A stretch of DNA of 64,000 nucleotides. Source: Mixta sp. Marseille-Q2659. GTDB taxonomy: Bacteria; Pseudomonadota; Gammaproteobacteria; Enterobacterales; Enterobacteriaceae. Position numbers and translations under genes: made by a program. Of the stretch, positions 33,074 through 40,875 are shown in pieces. The notes under the pieces are model-generated. The model had not been told where the DNA came from. It ran no database searches and worked only from the letters and a program-made list of their open reading frames with translations. The number at the start of each line of letters is the position of its first letter. The stretch's first letter is position 1. The DNA lies in contig NZ_CALNWY010000009.1 of the NCBI RefSeq assembly GCF_940807255.1, forward strand, positions 1-64,000, given 5' to 3'.

Positions 33074-33943
33074 ATGTTACCGTCCACGCTGACTTATCAT
33101 CTCGGCAGCCGTCAGGTTAATCGTCTCGGTTATGGTGCAATGCAGCTCGCCGGGCCCGGTGTATTCGGCCCGCCAGCGGATGAAGCTCGCGCGATTCAGG
33201 TGTTACGCGACGCCGTTGCGGCAGGCGTGCGTCATATCGATACCAGCGACTTTTATGGCCCGCACATCACCAATCAGCTCATCAAAAAAGCGCTGCATCC
33301 TTATCCTGACGATTTATGTATCGTTACGAAAGTCGGCGCCCGGCGTGATGATAAGGGCGGCTGGCTGCCTGCGATGAGCGCGGCTGAGCTAACGCAGGCG
33401 GTAGAAGATAACCTGCGTTATCTGAAGCTGGAGACGCTCGAGATTGTTAATTTGCGCAGCATGTTAGATGTGCATCAGCCAAAAGAGGGGAAGCTGGACG
33501 CGCAACTGGAGGCCTTAATCAGGTTAAAAGATCGCGGGCTGATCCGTCATATTGGCCTGAGTAACGTGACGGCCACGCAGGTCGCCGAGGCACAAAAAAT
33601 GACCGCCATCGCCTGCGTACAAAACCTTTATAACCTCGCGAATCGGCAGGACGATGCGTTGATTGATGAACTGGCCCAACAGAATATGGCTTACGTACCG
33701 TTTTTCCCTCTAGGTGGCTTTGCGCCTTTACAATCTGAACAGCTTAACGATATCGCTGCTGCGCTGGGCGCGACGCCCATGCAGGTTGCGCTTGCCTGGC
33801 TGTTGCAGCGTTCCCCGAATATTATGCTGATCCCTGGCACCTCATCGCCCCAACATTTGCAGGAAAATCTGGCCAGCGCGCAGCTGGTGTTACCGGCAGA
33901 AAGCGTGGAGCAGCTGAACAAAATAGGGCAGCGTAATACTTAA
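33074..33943 (+). CDS. pdxI: Aldo/keto reductase, YdbC/PdxI-like (pyridoxal reductase)
   Basis: NADPH-dependent aldo/keto reductase of 289 residues. The family motifs are NRLGYGAMQLAGPGVFGPP, the catalytic-tyrosine segment HIDTSDFYGPH, and the C-terminal cofactor-binding LIPGTSS. The pattern follows E. coli YdbC closely, which reduces pyridoxal to pyridoxine. The start ATG at 33074 has a strong GAGGAGG ribosome-binding site. It is divergent from a LysR gene. A different small aldehyde substrate remains possible. Confidence 0.8.
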   Translation: MLPSTLTYHLGSRQVNRLGYGAMQLAGPGVFGPPADEARAIQVLRDAVAAGVRHIDTSDFYGPHITNQLIKKALHPYPDDLCIVTKVGARRDDKGGWLPAMSAAELTQAVEDNLRYLKLETLEIVNLRSMLDVHQPKEGKLDAQLEALIRLKDRGLIRHIGLSNVTATQVAEAQKMTAIACVQNLYNLANRQDDALIDELAQQNMAYVPFFPLGGFAPLQSEQLNDIAAALGATPMQVALAWLLQRSPNIMLIPGTSSPQHLQENLASAQLVLPAESVEQLNKIGQRNT

Positions 33944-34080
33944 CCGCACTGGCGACCGGGAAACAGGCGGTGACGCATGCCGGAGCCGCTGTCAGATCGG
34001 ACAGCCATATTTCGTTTCCCAACGAAGCAACTCTCTGTCAAAGGCGGCATGCTGGGCTTCCGAATATGAAGGAGCCGATT

Positions 34081-34425
34081 ATGTTTGCCGTTATTTTTGA
34101 AGCCGCGCCTTTTCCCACGCAGCGTCAGCGCTATTTAACCCTGGCAGCGGAACTAAAGCCGCTGCTAAACCATATCGACGGGTTTATTTCCATTGAGCGT
34201 TTTCAGAGTCTGACTCAGCCGGAGAAAATTCTGTCGTTGTCCTGGTGGCGTGATGAGGCAGCGGTTATCGCCTGGCGTCAGCAGATAGCGCACCAGGCGG
34301 CCCAGCGGGAAGGGCATGCAGAGATCTTTAGCCACTATCGATTACGCGTGGCGGCGGTGGTGCGAGACTATGGCAAAACCGATCGCGCTCAGGCACCGAA
34401 ACAGGGAGCCGATAATGGAATATAA
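34081..34425 (+). CDS. Antibiotic biosynthesis monooxygenase (ABM) domain protein
   Basis: 114-residue single-domain protein with the dimeric alpha+beta barrel pattern: FAVIFEAAP, then DGFISIERFQSL, ILSLSWWRDEAAVIAWR and HYRLRVAAVVRDY. Such proteins act as heme-degrading or cofactorless monooxygenases, or are uncharacterised. The ATG at 34081 follows AAGGAGCCGATT. Its stop overlaps the start of the TSUP permease by 11 bp, so they are co-translated. Confidence 0.8.
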   Translation: MFAVIFEAAPFPTQRQRYLTLAAELKPLLNHIDGFISIERFQSLTQPEKILSLSWWRDEAAVIAWRQQIAHQAAQREGHAEIFSHYRLRVAAVVRDYGKTDRAQAPKQGADNGI

Positions 34426-35158
34426 TCTCGCAATCTTGCTGTTAGCCTGCCTGACCTTTCTGCTTGCGGGGCTGGTAAAAGGCGTGACCGGTATGGGATT
34501 GCCGACGGTAGCGATGGGCATACTGGGCTCGTTACTTTCGCCTTCCACTGCCGCTGCGCTGCTACTGCTGCCATCGTTAATCACCAATATTTTCCAGTTG
34601 GGCGGCGGCGGTCATGCGATAGCTCTGCTGCGCCGCCTTTGGCCGATGCAGGTGGCGATCGTGATTTCTACGCTGTTCAGCAGCCAATGGCTGGCAACCG
34701 GTCATAGCACCGGTACGCAACTGGCATTGGGCGTCGCGCTGGTGGTTTATGCGCTGTGGACGCTGGCCGGACGCGCCTTTTCCGTTTCTCCGCGAGCTGA
34801 ACGCAACCTTGCGCTACCGGTTGGTATGGTGACTGGGTTGCTCACTGGCGCTACCGGCGTATTTGTCATGCCCGCTGTGCCCTGGCTTCAGGCGCTGAGG
34901 CTGGAAAAAGATCAGCTGGTGCAGGCGCTGGGCATCTCTTTTACCAGCTCCACGCTTGCGCTTGCTGCCGGACTGTGGTGGCATGGCGCTCTACACTCCA
35001 CCTCGCTGGGCGTATCGGGATTGGCGGTGATTCCGGCGCTAATCGGACTGTTTGCCGGACAGCGGCTACGGCGGGTTATCTCTGCACCGGTATTTAAACG
35101 TTATTTTCTGTTCTGCCTGCTTGGGTTGGGGCTTGAGATGACGATCCGTGCCTTATAA
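34415..35158 (+). CDS. TSUP family permease (TauE/SafE-like)
   Basis: Integral membrane protein of 247 residues with about eight hydrophobic segments in two repeats. Each half begins with a Gly-rich G-x-T-G motif (LVKGVTGMGLPT and TGLLTGATGVFVMP) typical of the sulfite/organosulfonate exporter family. The substrate is not known. It overlaps the ABM gene and is followed 68 bp later by an ArsR-type regulator, suggesting a three-gene unit. Confidence 0.82.
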   Translation: MEYNLAILLLACLTFLLAGLVKGVTGMGLPTVAMGILGSLLSPSTAAALLLLPSLITNIFQLGGGGHAIALLRRLWPMQVAIVISTLFSSQWLATGHSTGTQLALGVALVVYALWTLAGRAFSVSPRAERNLALPVGMVTGLLTGATGVFVMPAVPWLQALRLEKDQLVQALGISFTSSTLALAAGLWWHGALHSTSLGVSGLAVIPALIGLFAGQRLRRVISAPVFKRYFLFCLLGLGLEMTIRAL

Positions 35159-35226
35159 AAAGCAAGGGCAGGCCGGAGGCGTATAAGCGCGCTGCGGTCT
35201 TTTTTACGCTAAAGGGCAGCATAAAA

Positions 35227-35931
35227 ATGGCTTTACGCAGCGAAAAAAGAGACGTTCAGGACGATTTACGGCCGGAAGATTTGCTGGCGGCAACGGCTGC
35301 GGTGATGGCCGATAAGTCGCGTGTTCGTATGCTGTGCGTATTGATGGACGGCCGCGCCTGGACCGCTACGGAGCTGGGGGCCGCCGCCGATATTTCCCCT
35401 TCGACCGCCAGCGCGCATTTGGCAAAACTTACCGAGCAGCGCTTCGTGGTGTGCCTGGCGCAGGGACGGCATCGTTATTATCGGCTAAGCAGCGCAGAGA
35501 TTGCCGAACTGCTGGAAAGATTAATGGGAGTTTCCTGGAACGGGCAGAATACGCCGCGCATTACTACGCCCGATTACCTGCGTCGCGCCAGAACCTGTTA
35601 CGACCACCTGGCAGGGGAGATTGCCGTCAACCTCTACCAGCGTCTGGTTGAACGCGCCTGGCTAACGGCGGATGGCAGCGCCCTGACCATACCGGGAAAG
35701 GAGGCGTTGGCGGTATTGGGGATTGTTACGGAGCAAGGTTCCTCACGCAGAAAATTCAGCTGCGCCTGTCTGGACTGGAGCGAACGTCGCTATCATCTTG
35801 GCGGCGCGCTGGGGGCCGCGCTGCTCAGTGGATTTGAAAAGCAGCGCTGGATAGTAAAAGATTTGGGCAGCCGCTGCGTTCACATCACTGCTAAAGGTGC
35901 CAAAGGTTTTAAGCACCATTTCGCCCTTTAG
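35227..35931 (+). CDS. ArsR-type winged-helix transcriptional regulator
   Basis: 234-residue regulator with an N-terminal ArsR HTH (DKSRVRMLCVLMDG, TELGAAADISPSTASAHLAKLTEQ) and the wing VVCLAQGRHRYYRLSS. A longer C-terminal domain of about 120 residues contains CACLDWSERRYHLGGALGAAL; the CxC-DWS-E motif is conserved in this two-domain subgroup and might bind a metal or thiol-reactive ligand. It lies downstream of the ABM-TSUP pair, its likely targets. Confidence 0.82.
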   Translation: MALRSEKRDVQDDLRPEDLLAATAAVMADKSRVRMLCVLMDGRAWTATELGAAADISPSTASAHLAKLTEQRFVVCLAQGRHRYYRLSSAEIAELLERLMGVSWNGQNTPRITTPDYLRRARTCYDHLAGEIAVNLYQRLVERAWLTADGSALTIPGKEALAVLGIVTEQGSSRRKFSCACLDWSERRYHLGGALGAALLSGFEKQRWIVKDLGSRCVHITAKGAKGFKHHFAL

Positions 35932-36066
35932 CGTTTCATGCTGGCGGCTTATAGATAAAATTCGATGGCCGCCAGAGGCTTTATCCGGCGACTTAGCGCC
36001 TGCCAGCGCTGCGATATGTGGCCGATTTTTTCCTGAGGCGCCCCAAAACGTCAGAAACCGCCAACC

Positions 36067-36957
36067 TTACAAAAACGTCAGCTCCGCCGCCAGAAACGCT
36101 AAAAAGGCGCGGTTAATCTCGCTGCGCTGCCGATGCTGCGGGTAAACGGCATATAAACCCAGCGGCGAAGGCCAGTATTCTTCCAGCACCGTTATCAGCT
36201 CGCCGCGCGCAATAGCAGGCGCGATAATAAATTCCGGCAGTAAAACCAGGCCCATTCCGGCGACGGCGGTGTCGCGCAGCATTTCGCCGGTATTGCTGAT
36301 TACCGGGCCGCGCACCTCAAACAGTTTGCTTTTGCCCTCCAGGCACAGCTCCCAGCCGCTTTGCCCTTCGCGCCCATAGCGCAGACAGGCGTGTTGCAGC
36401 AGATCTTCCGGCGCGCGCGGCGTACCGGCGCTCGCCAGATAAGCCGGACTGGCACAGATCACGCGCTTCAGTTCGCCCAGGCGGCGGGCGATCAGCGTCG
36501 AATCCGCCAGTTTGCCGATGCGGATCGCCATATCAAAGCCTTCGCCAATCACATCCACATAACGATCGGCCAGCTCGGTTTGCAGCTGAATGGCCGGATG
36601 CTGCTGCAGAAAACGCGCTAACAGCGGCGAAAGGTGGCTCATGCCAAACGACATCGGCATGCTGATGCGAAAAGGACCGTGCAGTTCCTGGCGTCCGGCG
36701 GATACCGCCAGCTCCGCCTCCTGAATATCATCCAGAATACGCTGCGCATGTTGAGCAAAAACCTGTCCCGATTCGGTCACCGACAGCTTGCGGGTATTAC
36801 GCATCAGCAGCTGGGCTTTTAATGAGGCTTCCAGCGCCGCCATGCGTCGGCTGACATATTGCTTGGATAACAGCAACTGCTCGGCTGCGGCGGTAAAGCT
36901 GCCAGCCTTCACTACCGCCATATAAATTCGGAGATCTTCAATCTGCATATTGTCCAC
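36067..36957 (-). CDS. LysR family transcriptional regulator
   Basis: 296-residue LysR regulator with N-terminal HTH (MQIEDLRIYMAVVKAGSFTA, LLSKQYVSRRMAALEA) and the effector-binding domain of the DmlR/YafC-like group (FRISMPMSFGMSHL, MAIRIGKLADSTLIAR). The ATG at 36957 or at 36948 could be the start. It is divergent from the pirin gene with a 113-bp shared promoter region containing an AGGTT-N7-AACCT inverted repeat, so it may control pirin. Confidence 0.88.
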   Translation of the reverse strand: MDNMQIEDLRIYMAVVKAGSFTAAAEQLLLSKQYVSRRMAALEASLKAQLLMRNTRKLSVTESGQVFAQHAQRILDDIQEAELAVSAGRQELHGPFRISMPMSFGMSHLSPLLARFLQQHPAIQLQTELADRYVDVIGEGFDMAIRIGKLADSTLIARRLGELKRVICASPAYLASAGTPRAPEDLLQHACLRYGREGQSGWELCLEGKSKLFEVRGPVISNTGEMLRDTAVAGMGLVLLPEFIIAPAIARGELITVLEEYWPSPLGLYAVYPQHRQRSEINRAFLAFLAAELTFL

Positions 36958-37002
36958 TAATCTGTGACAGTGATTGCCATTTCAGCTCATTGTTGAACAA
37001 AC

Positions 37003-37019
37003 AGGTTTACGTGTAACCT
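37003..37019. promoter_or_regulatory. Inverted repeat between lysR and pirin
   Basis: AGGTT-N7-AACCT, with an inner TTAC-GT-GTAA palindrome, in the intergenic region of the divergent lysR/pirin pair. Suitable as a regulator-binding site. Confidence 0.45.
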
Positions 37020-37070
37020 CTTTTCATCGCAAGGGCAAACACATTCACCGCATACATTAAGGAACACATC

Positions 37071-37796
37071 ATGATTGAACAACGACTGTCAAACCAACGC
37101 GGACTGGGTAATCACGGCTGGTTGAATTCACGTCACACCTTCTCGTTCGCCAACTACTGGGATCCGAAACAGACCGGCTTCTCCGATCTGCTGGTAATTA
37201 ACGACGATCAGGTGGCACCTTCTCGCGGATTCGGCAGCCACGCGCACAGCAACATGGAGATTATCTCTTATGTGCTGGAAGGGGCGCTGGCGCATAAAGA
37301 CTCCATGGGAACCGGCTCGGTGATTGTTCCCGGCGACGTGCAGCTGATGAGCGCCGGATCCGGCGTGACCCACAGCGAGTTTAATCATGCCGACAATGAA
37401 TATGTCCATTTCCTGCAGATCTGGGTCGTTCCGGCGGAAAACGGCACGGAACCGGGCTATCAGCAGATGTCGGTGCCGGAAGCGGAAAAACGCGGCAAGC
37501 TGCGCCTGATCGTCTCGCCGGATGGCCGTCATGATTCGCTGCGCATTCGTCAGGATGTGAAAATCTACGCGGGCCTGTTTAACGGCGCGGAGCAGGATAC
37601 CATTACGCTGGACGACGATCGTTACGCCTATATCCATGTTGCTCGCGGCAGCGTGACGGTAAACGGCATCGTCTTTAACGCTGGCGATGGTGCGCGCGTT
37701 CGTGATGAAAAAACGCTGACCTTTAGCGGCGGCGAGGAAGCGGAAGTGCTGTTCTTTGACCTGCGTCCGCTGGAAGTCAATCATCCAACACGTTAA
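37071..37796 (+). CDS. Pirin family bicupin protein (YhhW-like)
   Basis: 241-residue two-cupin protein. The N-terminal metal-binding cupin has the pirin signatures HTFSFANYWDP, FGSHAHSNMEIISYVLEG and VTHSEFNH, with three histidines and a glutamate as metal ligands. Related YhhW has quercetin 2,3-dioxygenase activity, but the native substrate is unknown. An AAGGAACACATC ribosome-binding site precedes it. A strong terminator follows at 37880. It opens the hydrolase/transporter cluster. Confidence 0.9.
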   Translation: MIEQRLSNQRGLGNHGWLNSRHTFSFANYWDPKQTGFSDLLVINDDQVAPSRGFGSHAHSNMEIISYVLEGALAHKDSMGTGSVIVPGDVQLMSAGSGVTHSEFNHADNEYVHFLQIWVVPAENGTEPGYQQMSVPEAEKRGKLRLIVSPDGRHDSLRIRQDVKIYAGLFNGAEQDTITLDDDRYAYIHVARGSVTVNGIVFNAGDGARVRDEKTLTFSGGEEAEVLFFDLRPLEVNHPTR

Positions 37797-37879
37797 CGCA
37801 ACGGTGTAAGAGGATAGCGGACATCCTCTTACAAACGACCACTGAACCCAGGGCGCCCTGCGCAGACACCTGTCTGCTT

Positions 37880-37909
37880 TAAAGGGGATGCCTGGCATCC
37901 CCTTTTTTA
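37880..37909 (+). terminator. Terminator after pirin gene
   Basis: An AAAGGGGATGCC/GGCATCCCCTTTTTT hairpin with a T6 tract on the plus strand, between convergent pirin and the alpha/beta hydrolase. Confidence 0.85.
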
Positions 37910-37965
37910 TCGCTCACTGAAAACCGCGTCCTGCGGATGCGGCAATCACGTCGCCTTCTGTGTTC

Positions 37966-38790
37966 TTACTTATGCGCCTGCAGAAACGCCAGCAGATCGT
38001 TATTCAGCTGATCCTGATGCGTGACGGCAAAACCGTGTGGGCCGTTGTCATACACTTTCAGTTCGGCGTTGGCGATCATTTCCGCCGCCACTTTACCGGT
38101 AGTTTCAAACGGCACGACCTGATCGTTGCTGCCGTGGATCACCAGCGTCGGCACATCAATTTTCGCCATATCCGGGCGGAAATCGGTTTCGGAGAAGGCG
38201 GTCACGCAGTCCAGTGTGCCTTTCAGCGAGGCCAGCAGCGCAATATTCAGCGTCTGAGTCAGCACGCCTTCGGAAACCGTCTGTCCGGCATTGGTGCCGT
38301 AAAAAGTCGCGGCGAAATCGCTGATAAACTGCGCGCGATCTTTAAGCAGACCGTCGCGAATACCGGCGAACACGCTGAGATCCACGCCCTGCGGGTAATC
38401 TTCCGCTTTGCCGAAAATCGGCGTTACCGCGCCCAGCAATACCAGCGCCGCCACACGCGCGCTGCCGTAGCGTCCGATATAGCGTGTAACATCACCGCCG
38501 CCCATTGAGAAGCCGACCAGCGTCACCTCCTGCAGATCCAGCGTCATAATCAGATCGTTAATATCAGAGGCGAAAGTATCGTAATCGTAACCCTGCCACG
38601 GCTGATCGGAACGGCCAAAACCACGGCGATCGAAGGCAATAACACGATAGCCGCGCTCGGCGAGGAAATTGAGCTGGCTGTCCCACATATCCGCATCCAG
38701 CGGCCAGCCGTGGCTGAACAGTACCGGTTTGCCTGTGCCCCAGTCTTTGTAATAAATCTGGGTGCCATCCTGTGTTCTGAAAGTACTCAT
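37966..38790 (-). CDS. Alpha/beta hydrolase (non-heme chloroperoxidase-like)
   Basis: 274-residue alpha/beta hydrolase of the cofactor-free haloperoxidase/esterase group. The oxyanion segment is LFSHGWPLDADMWD, and the nucleophile elbow VGFSMGGGDV (Ser near residue 95) and the C-terminal catalytic His in NGPHGFAVTHQD are visible. The Asp lies in VIHGSNDQVVP. The ATG at 38790 follows TGAGGATTTTTTT. It is last in a co-directional amidohydrolase-DoxX-MFS-hydrolase series, 48 bp after the MFS gene. Confidence 0.88.
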   Translation of the reverse strand: MSTFRTQDGTQIYYKDWGTGKPVLFSHGWPLDADMWDSQLNFLAERGYRVIAFDRRGFGRSDQPWQGYDYDTFASDINDLIMTLDLQEVTLVGFSMGGGDVTRYIGRYGSARVAALVLLGAVTPIFGKAEDYPQGVDLSVFAGIRDGLLKDRAQFISDFAATFYGTNAGQTVSEGVLTQTLNIALLASLKGTLDCVTAFSETDFRPDMAKIDVPTLVIHGSNDQVVPFETTGKVAAEMIANAELKVYDNGPHGFAVTHQDQLNNDLLAFLQAHK

Positions 38791-38838
38791 AAAAAAATCC
38801 TCATTTTCGTTATTTAGCAAAGGTTATGGTTCTGATTA

Positions 38839-40464
38839 TCAGGCGCCGGGAGCGACAAGATAACGCACGGCAGGCGGCCGCTCGCCGCGATGAAAAGCCT
38901 GAACCCGCTGCTGAATTTTCAGGTCATTCATCGTATGGCGTTCATGCTGCCTGAGATGTTCAATCCATGAACCGACAACAAAGGTTTCGACAAAAATGCC
39001 GGGCTGCTGCACATCTTCATACACCGACCAGCTCAGCGCGCCGCCGCGTCGCCGCACCCGGCGTATTTCCTGAATACAGACGGTGAAATCATGGGCATCG
39101 ACGGGATCGATAAGGTATTCATAGGCAACCATTACCGGCCCACGCTGATGCGCGATCGCCAGATCCGGCGCGATCTCGCCCGCGCCGCTGATCTCCAGGT
39201 TTAAATCGGGATCTTTATTTAACCGCCAGCGCAGTCCGGTGAGACAGGCCAGCAGCATGCCTGCCGTCGCCGCGCAAAGCGCTACCGGAATGGTGAAATG
39301 CGACGCCAGCTGGCCCCAGATGGCGCTGCCTAACGTCATCGCGCCGAAGAAGAAGGTCAGGTAAACCGCTAATGCTCTGGCTTTAACCCACTTTGCCGCG
39401 CTGCGCTGGGCGCCCAGGTTGAGCGTGGACAGCACCGCGATCCATGCAAAACCGGTAAAAAACTCAAAGGCGTTCAGCAGCCAGAAATGACGGATAAAGG
39501 CCAGCGCCAGCATGGTGGCGGCGAACAGCAGACTGGCCAGCAGCATCAAACGATCGGGATCAAAACGCTGGCGTAAACGCGGCAGCACGACAGCGCCGCA
39601 GATAGCGCCAATGCCGATACAGGCCAGCATAATGCCGTAACCGCCAGGACCGAGGCCCAGTTCGCGCCGCGCCACTAACGGCAACAGCGCCCAGCCTGCG
39701 CTGGCGAACAGAAAGAAGGCGACGGTGCGCACCAGCACATTGCGCAGCACCGGCGCGGCATGGACATAGCGCAAACCGGCGCGCACCGCCGGGAAAAAGT
39801 GTTCCGGCGGCAGGCGCTGAATGGTCGGCTGCGCCTTCCAGCGGTATAGCACCCAGGCAACGCCCAGCACCGACAGCGCATTAAGCATAAACACCATCCA
39901 CGGCCCGGCCAGCGAGAGGATAAAGCCGCCCAGCGCCGGGCCGATGGCGCGGCTGATATTGATGCCAAGCGAATTCAGCGCAATCGCTGAGCCCAGCTCA
40001 CTTTTCTCCACCAGATCCGGCACGATGGCCTGGAACGGCGGCGAACTCATCGCCGCGCCGGTACTGAGCAGAAAGGCAGCGATCAGCAGCACGGTTGGCG
40101 TCACCTGGCCGGTAAGCGACAGCACGGTCAACCCGACGGCGGCGATAAACACCCAAAGCTGCGAAAACAGCAGATATTTACGGCGATCGACAATATCGGC
40201 CATTACGCCGGAGGGCAGGGCGAACAGGAACATCGGCAGGCTGCTGGCAGCCTGGACCAGCGCCACCGCCAGCGGATCGGCGCTCAGCGTCAGCATGCTC
40301 CAGTTAATGCCGACATCGTTCATCCACGAACCGATATTCGACACCACTGTGGCAATCCACAGAATGCGGAACACCGGCTGACGCAGCGGCTGCCAGGAGG
40401 AGGCGTGCGCCGCTGGCGCGGCGGCCTGCGCGGTCGCTGCATGAACATCATTAACCTGCGCCAT
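38839..40464 (-). CDS. MFS_3-family exporter with C-terminal ferredoxin-like domain
   Basis: 541-residue EntS-like transporter (MFS_3 pattern). Twelve TM segments occupy about residues 25-425, with the A-motif variant SGVMADIVDRRKYL after TM2. The last ~110 residues are soluble and look like a dimeric alpha+beta barrel: VMVAYEYLIDP, LSWSVYEDVQQPGIFVETFVVGS and the RHTMNDLKIQQ segment. That arrangement recurs in this family. Export of a small molecule coupled to binding by the tail is inference. It overlaps doxX by 14 bp and is probably co-translated. Confidence 0.8.
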   Translation of the reverse strand: MAQVNDVHAATAQAAAPAAHASSWQPLRQPVFRILWIATVVSNIGSWMNDVGINWSMLTLSADPLAVALVQAASSLPMFLFALPSGVMADIVDRRKYLLFSQLWVFIAAVGLTVLSLTGQVTPTVLLIAAFLLSTGAAMSSPPFQAIVPDLVEKSELGSAIALNSLGINISRAIGPALGGFILSLAGPWMVFMLNALSVLGVAWVLYRWKAQPTIQRLPPEHFFPAVRAGLRYVHAAPVLRNVLVRTVAFFLFASAGWALLPLVARRELGLGPGGYGIMLACIGIGAICGAVVLPRLRQRFDPDRLMLLASLLFAATMLALAFIRHFWLLNAFEFFTGFAWIAVLSTLNLGAQRSAAKWVKARALAVYLTFFFGAMTLGSAIWGQLASHFTIPVALCAATAGMLLACLTGLRWRLNKDPDLNLEISGAGEIAPDLAIAHQRGPVMVAYEYLIDPVDAHDFTVCIQEIRRVRRRGGALSWSVYEDVQQPGIFVETFVVGSWIEHLRQHERHTMNDLKIQQRVQAFHRGERPPAVRYLVAPGA

Positions 40465-40870
40465 AGCGATACTCCTTTTTCCTCAGCGAGCCCGTCCGCC
40501 AGTTGCCCGGCCCGGCGATCGCCAGCGTGGCGAACATAATCAGCAGCAGCCAACCGAATTGCCCTTCGGCAATGCTCCAGTGTGGATGGACAAACAGCAT
40601 CGCCACCAGCAGCACGCCGATAATCGGCAGACAGGCCAGGCGCGTACCGATCCCCAGGATAATAAAGATCGGGCAGATCACCTCCGCCGCGATCGCGGGC
40701 AACAGACTCGTCCAGGGGCCAAGCCCGAACGGATCTTCAATCCGCGCGAGTTCCGCGCTGAAATGCAGCACCTTGGGCAGGCCATGAACCCAGAGCAGCA
40801 GCAGGCTGCCGCTCAGACGCAGGAAAAACAGCCCCGCATCGATACGGGGCGTTACGTTAGCGTTTTTCAT
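40451..40870 (-). CDS. DoxX family membrane protein
   Basis: 139-residue four-TM membrane protein of the DoxX/SURF4 group, with RLSGSLLLLWVHGLPKVL opening and a middle GIGTRLACLPI segment. DoxX proteins often accompany redox and detoxification enzymes; no precise role is assigned. It starts 5 bp after the amidohydrolase stop and overlaps the MFS start, so the three are one operon. Confidence 0.85.
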   Translation of the reverse strand: MKNANVTPRIDAGLFFLRLSGSLLLLWVHGLPKVLHFSAELARIEDPFGLGPWTSLLPAIAAEVICPIFIILGIGTRLACLPIIGVLLVAMLFVHPHWSIAEGQFGWLLLIMFATLAIAGPGNWRTGSLRKKEYRYGAG

Positions 40871-40875
40871 AAGTA

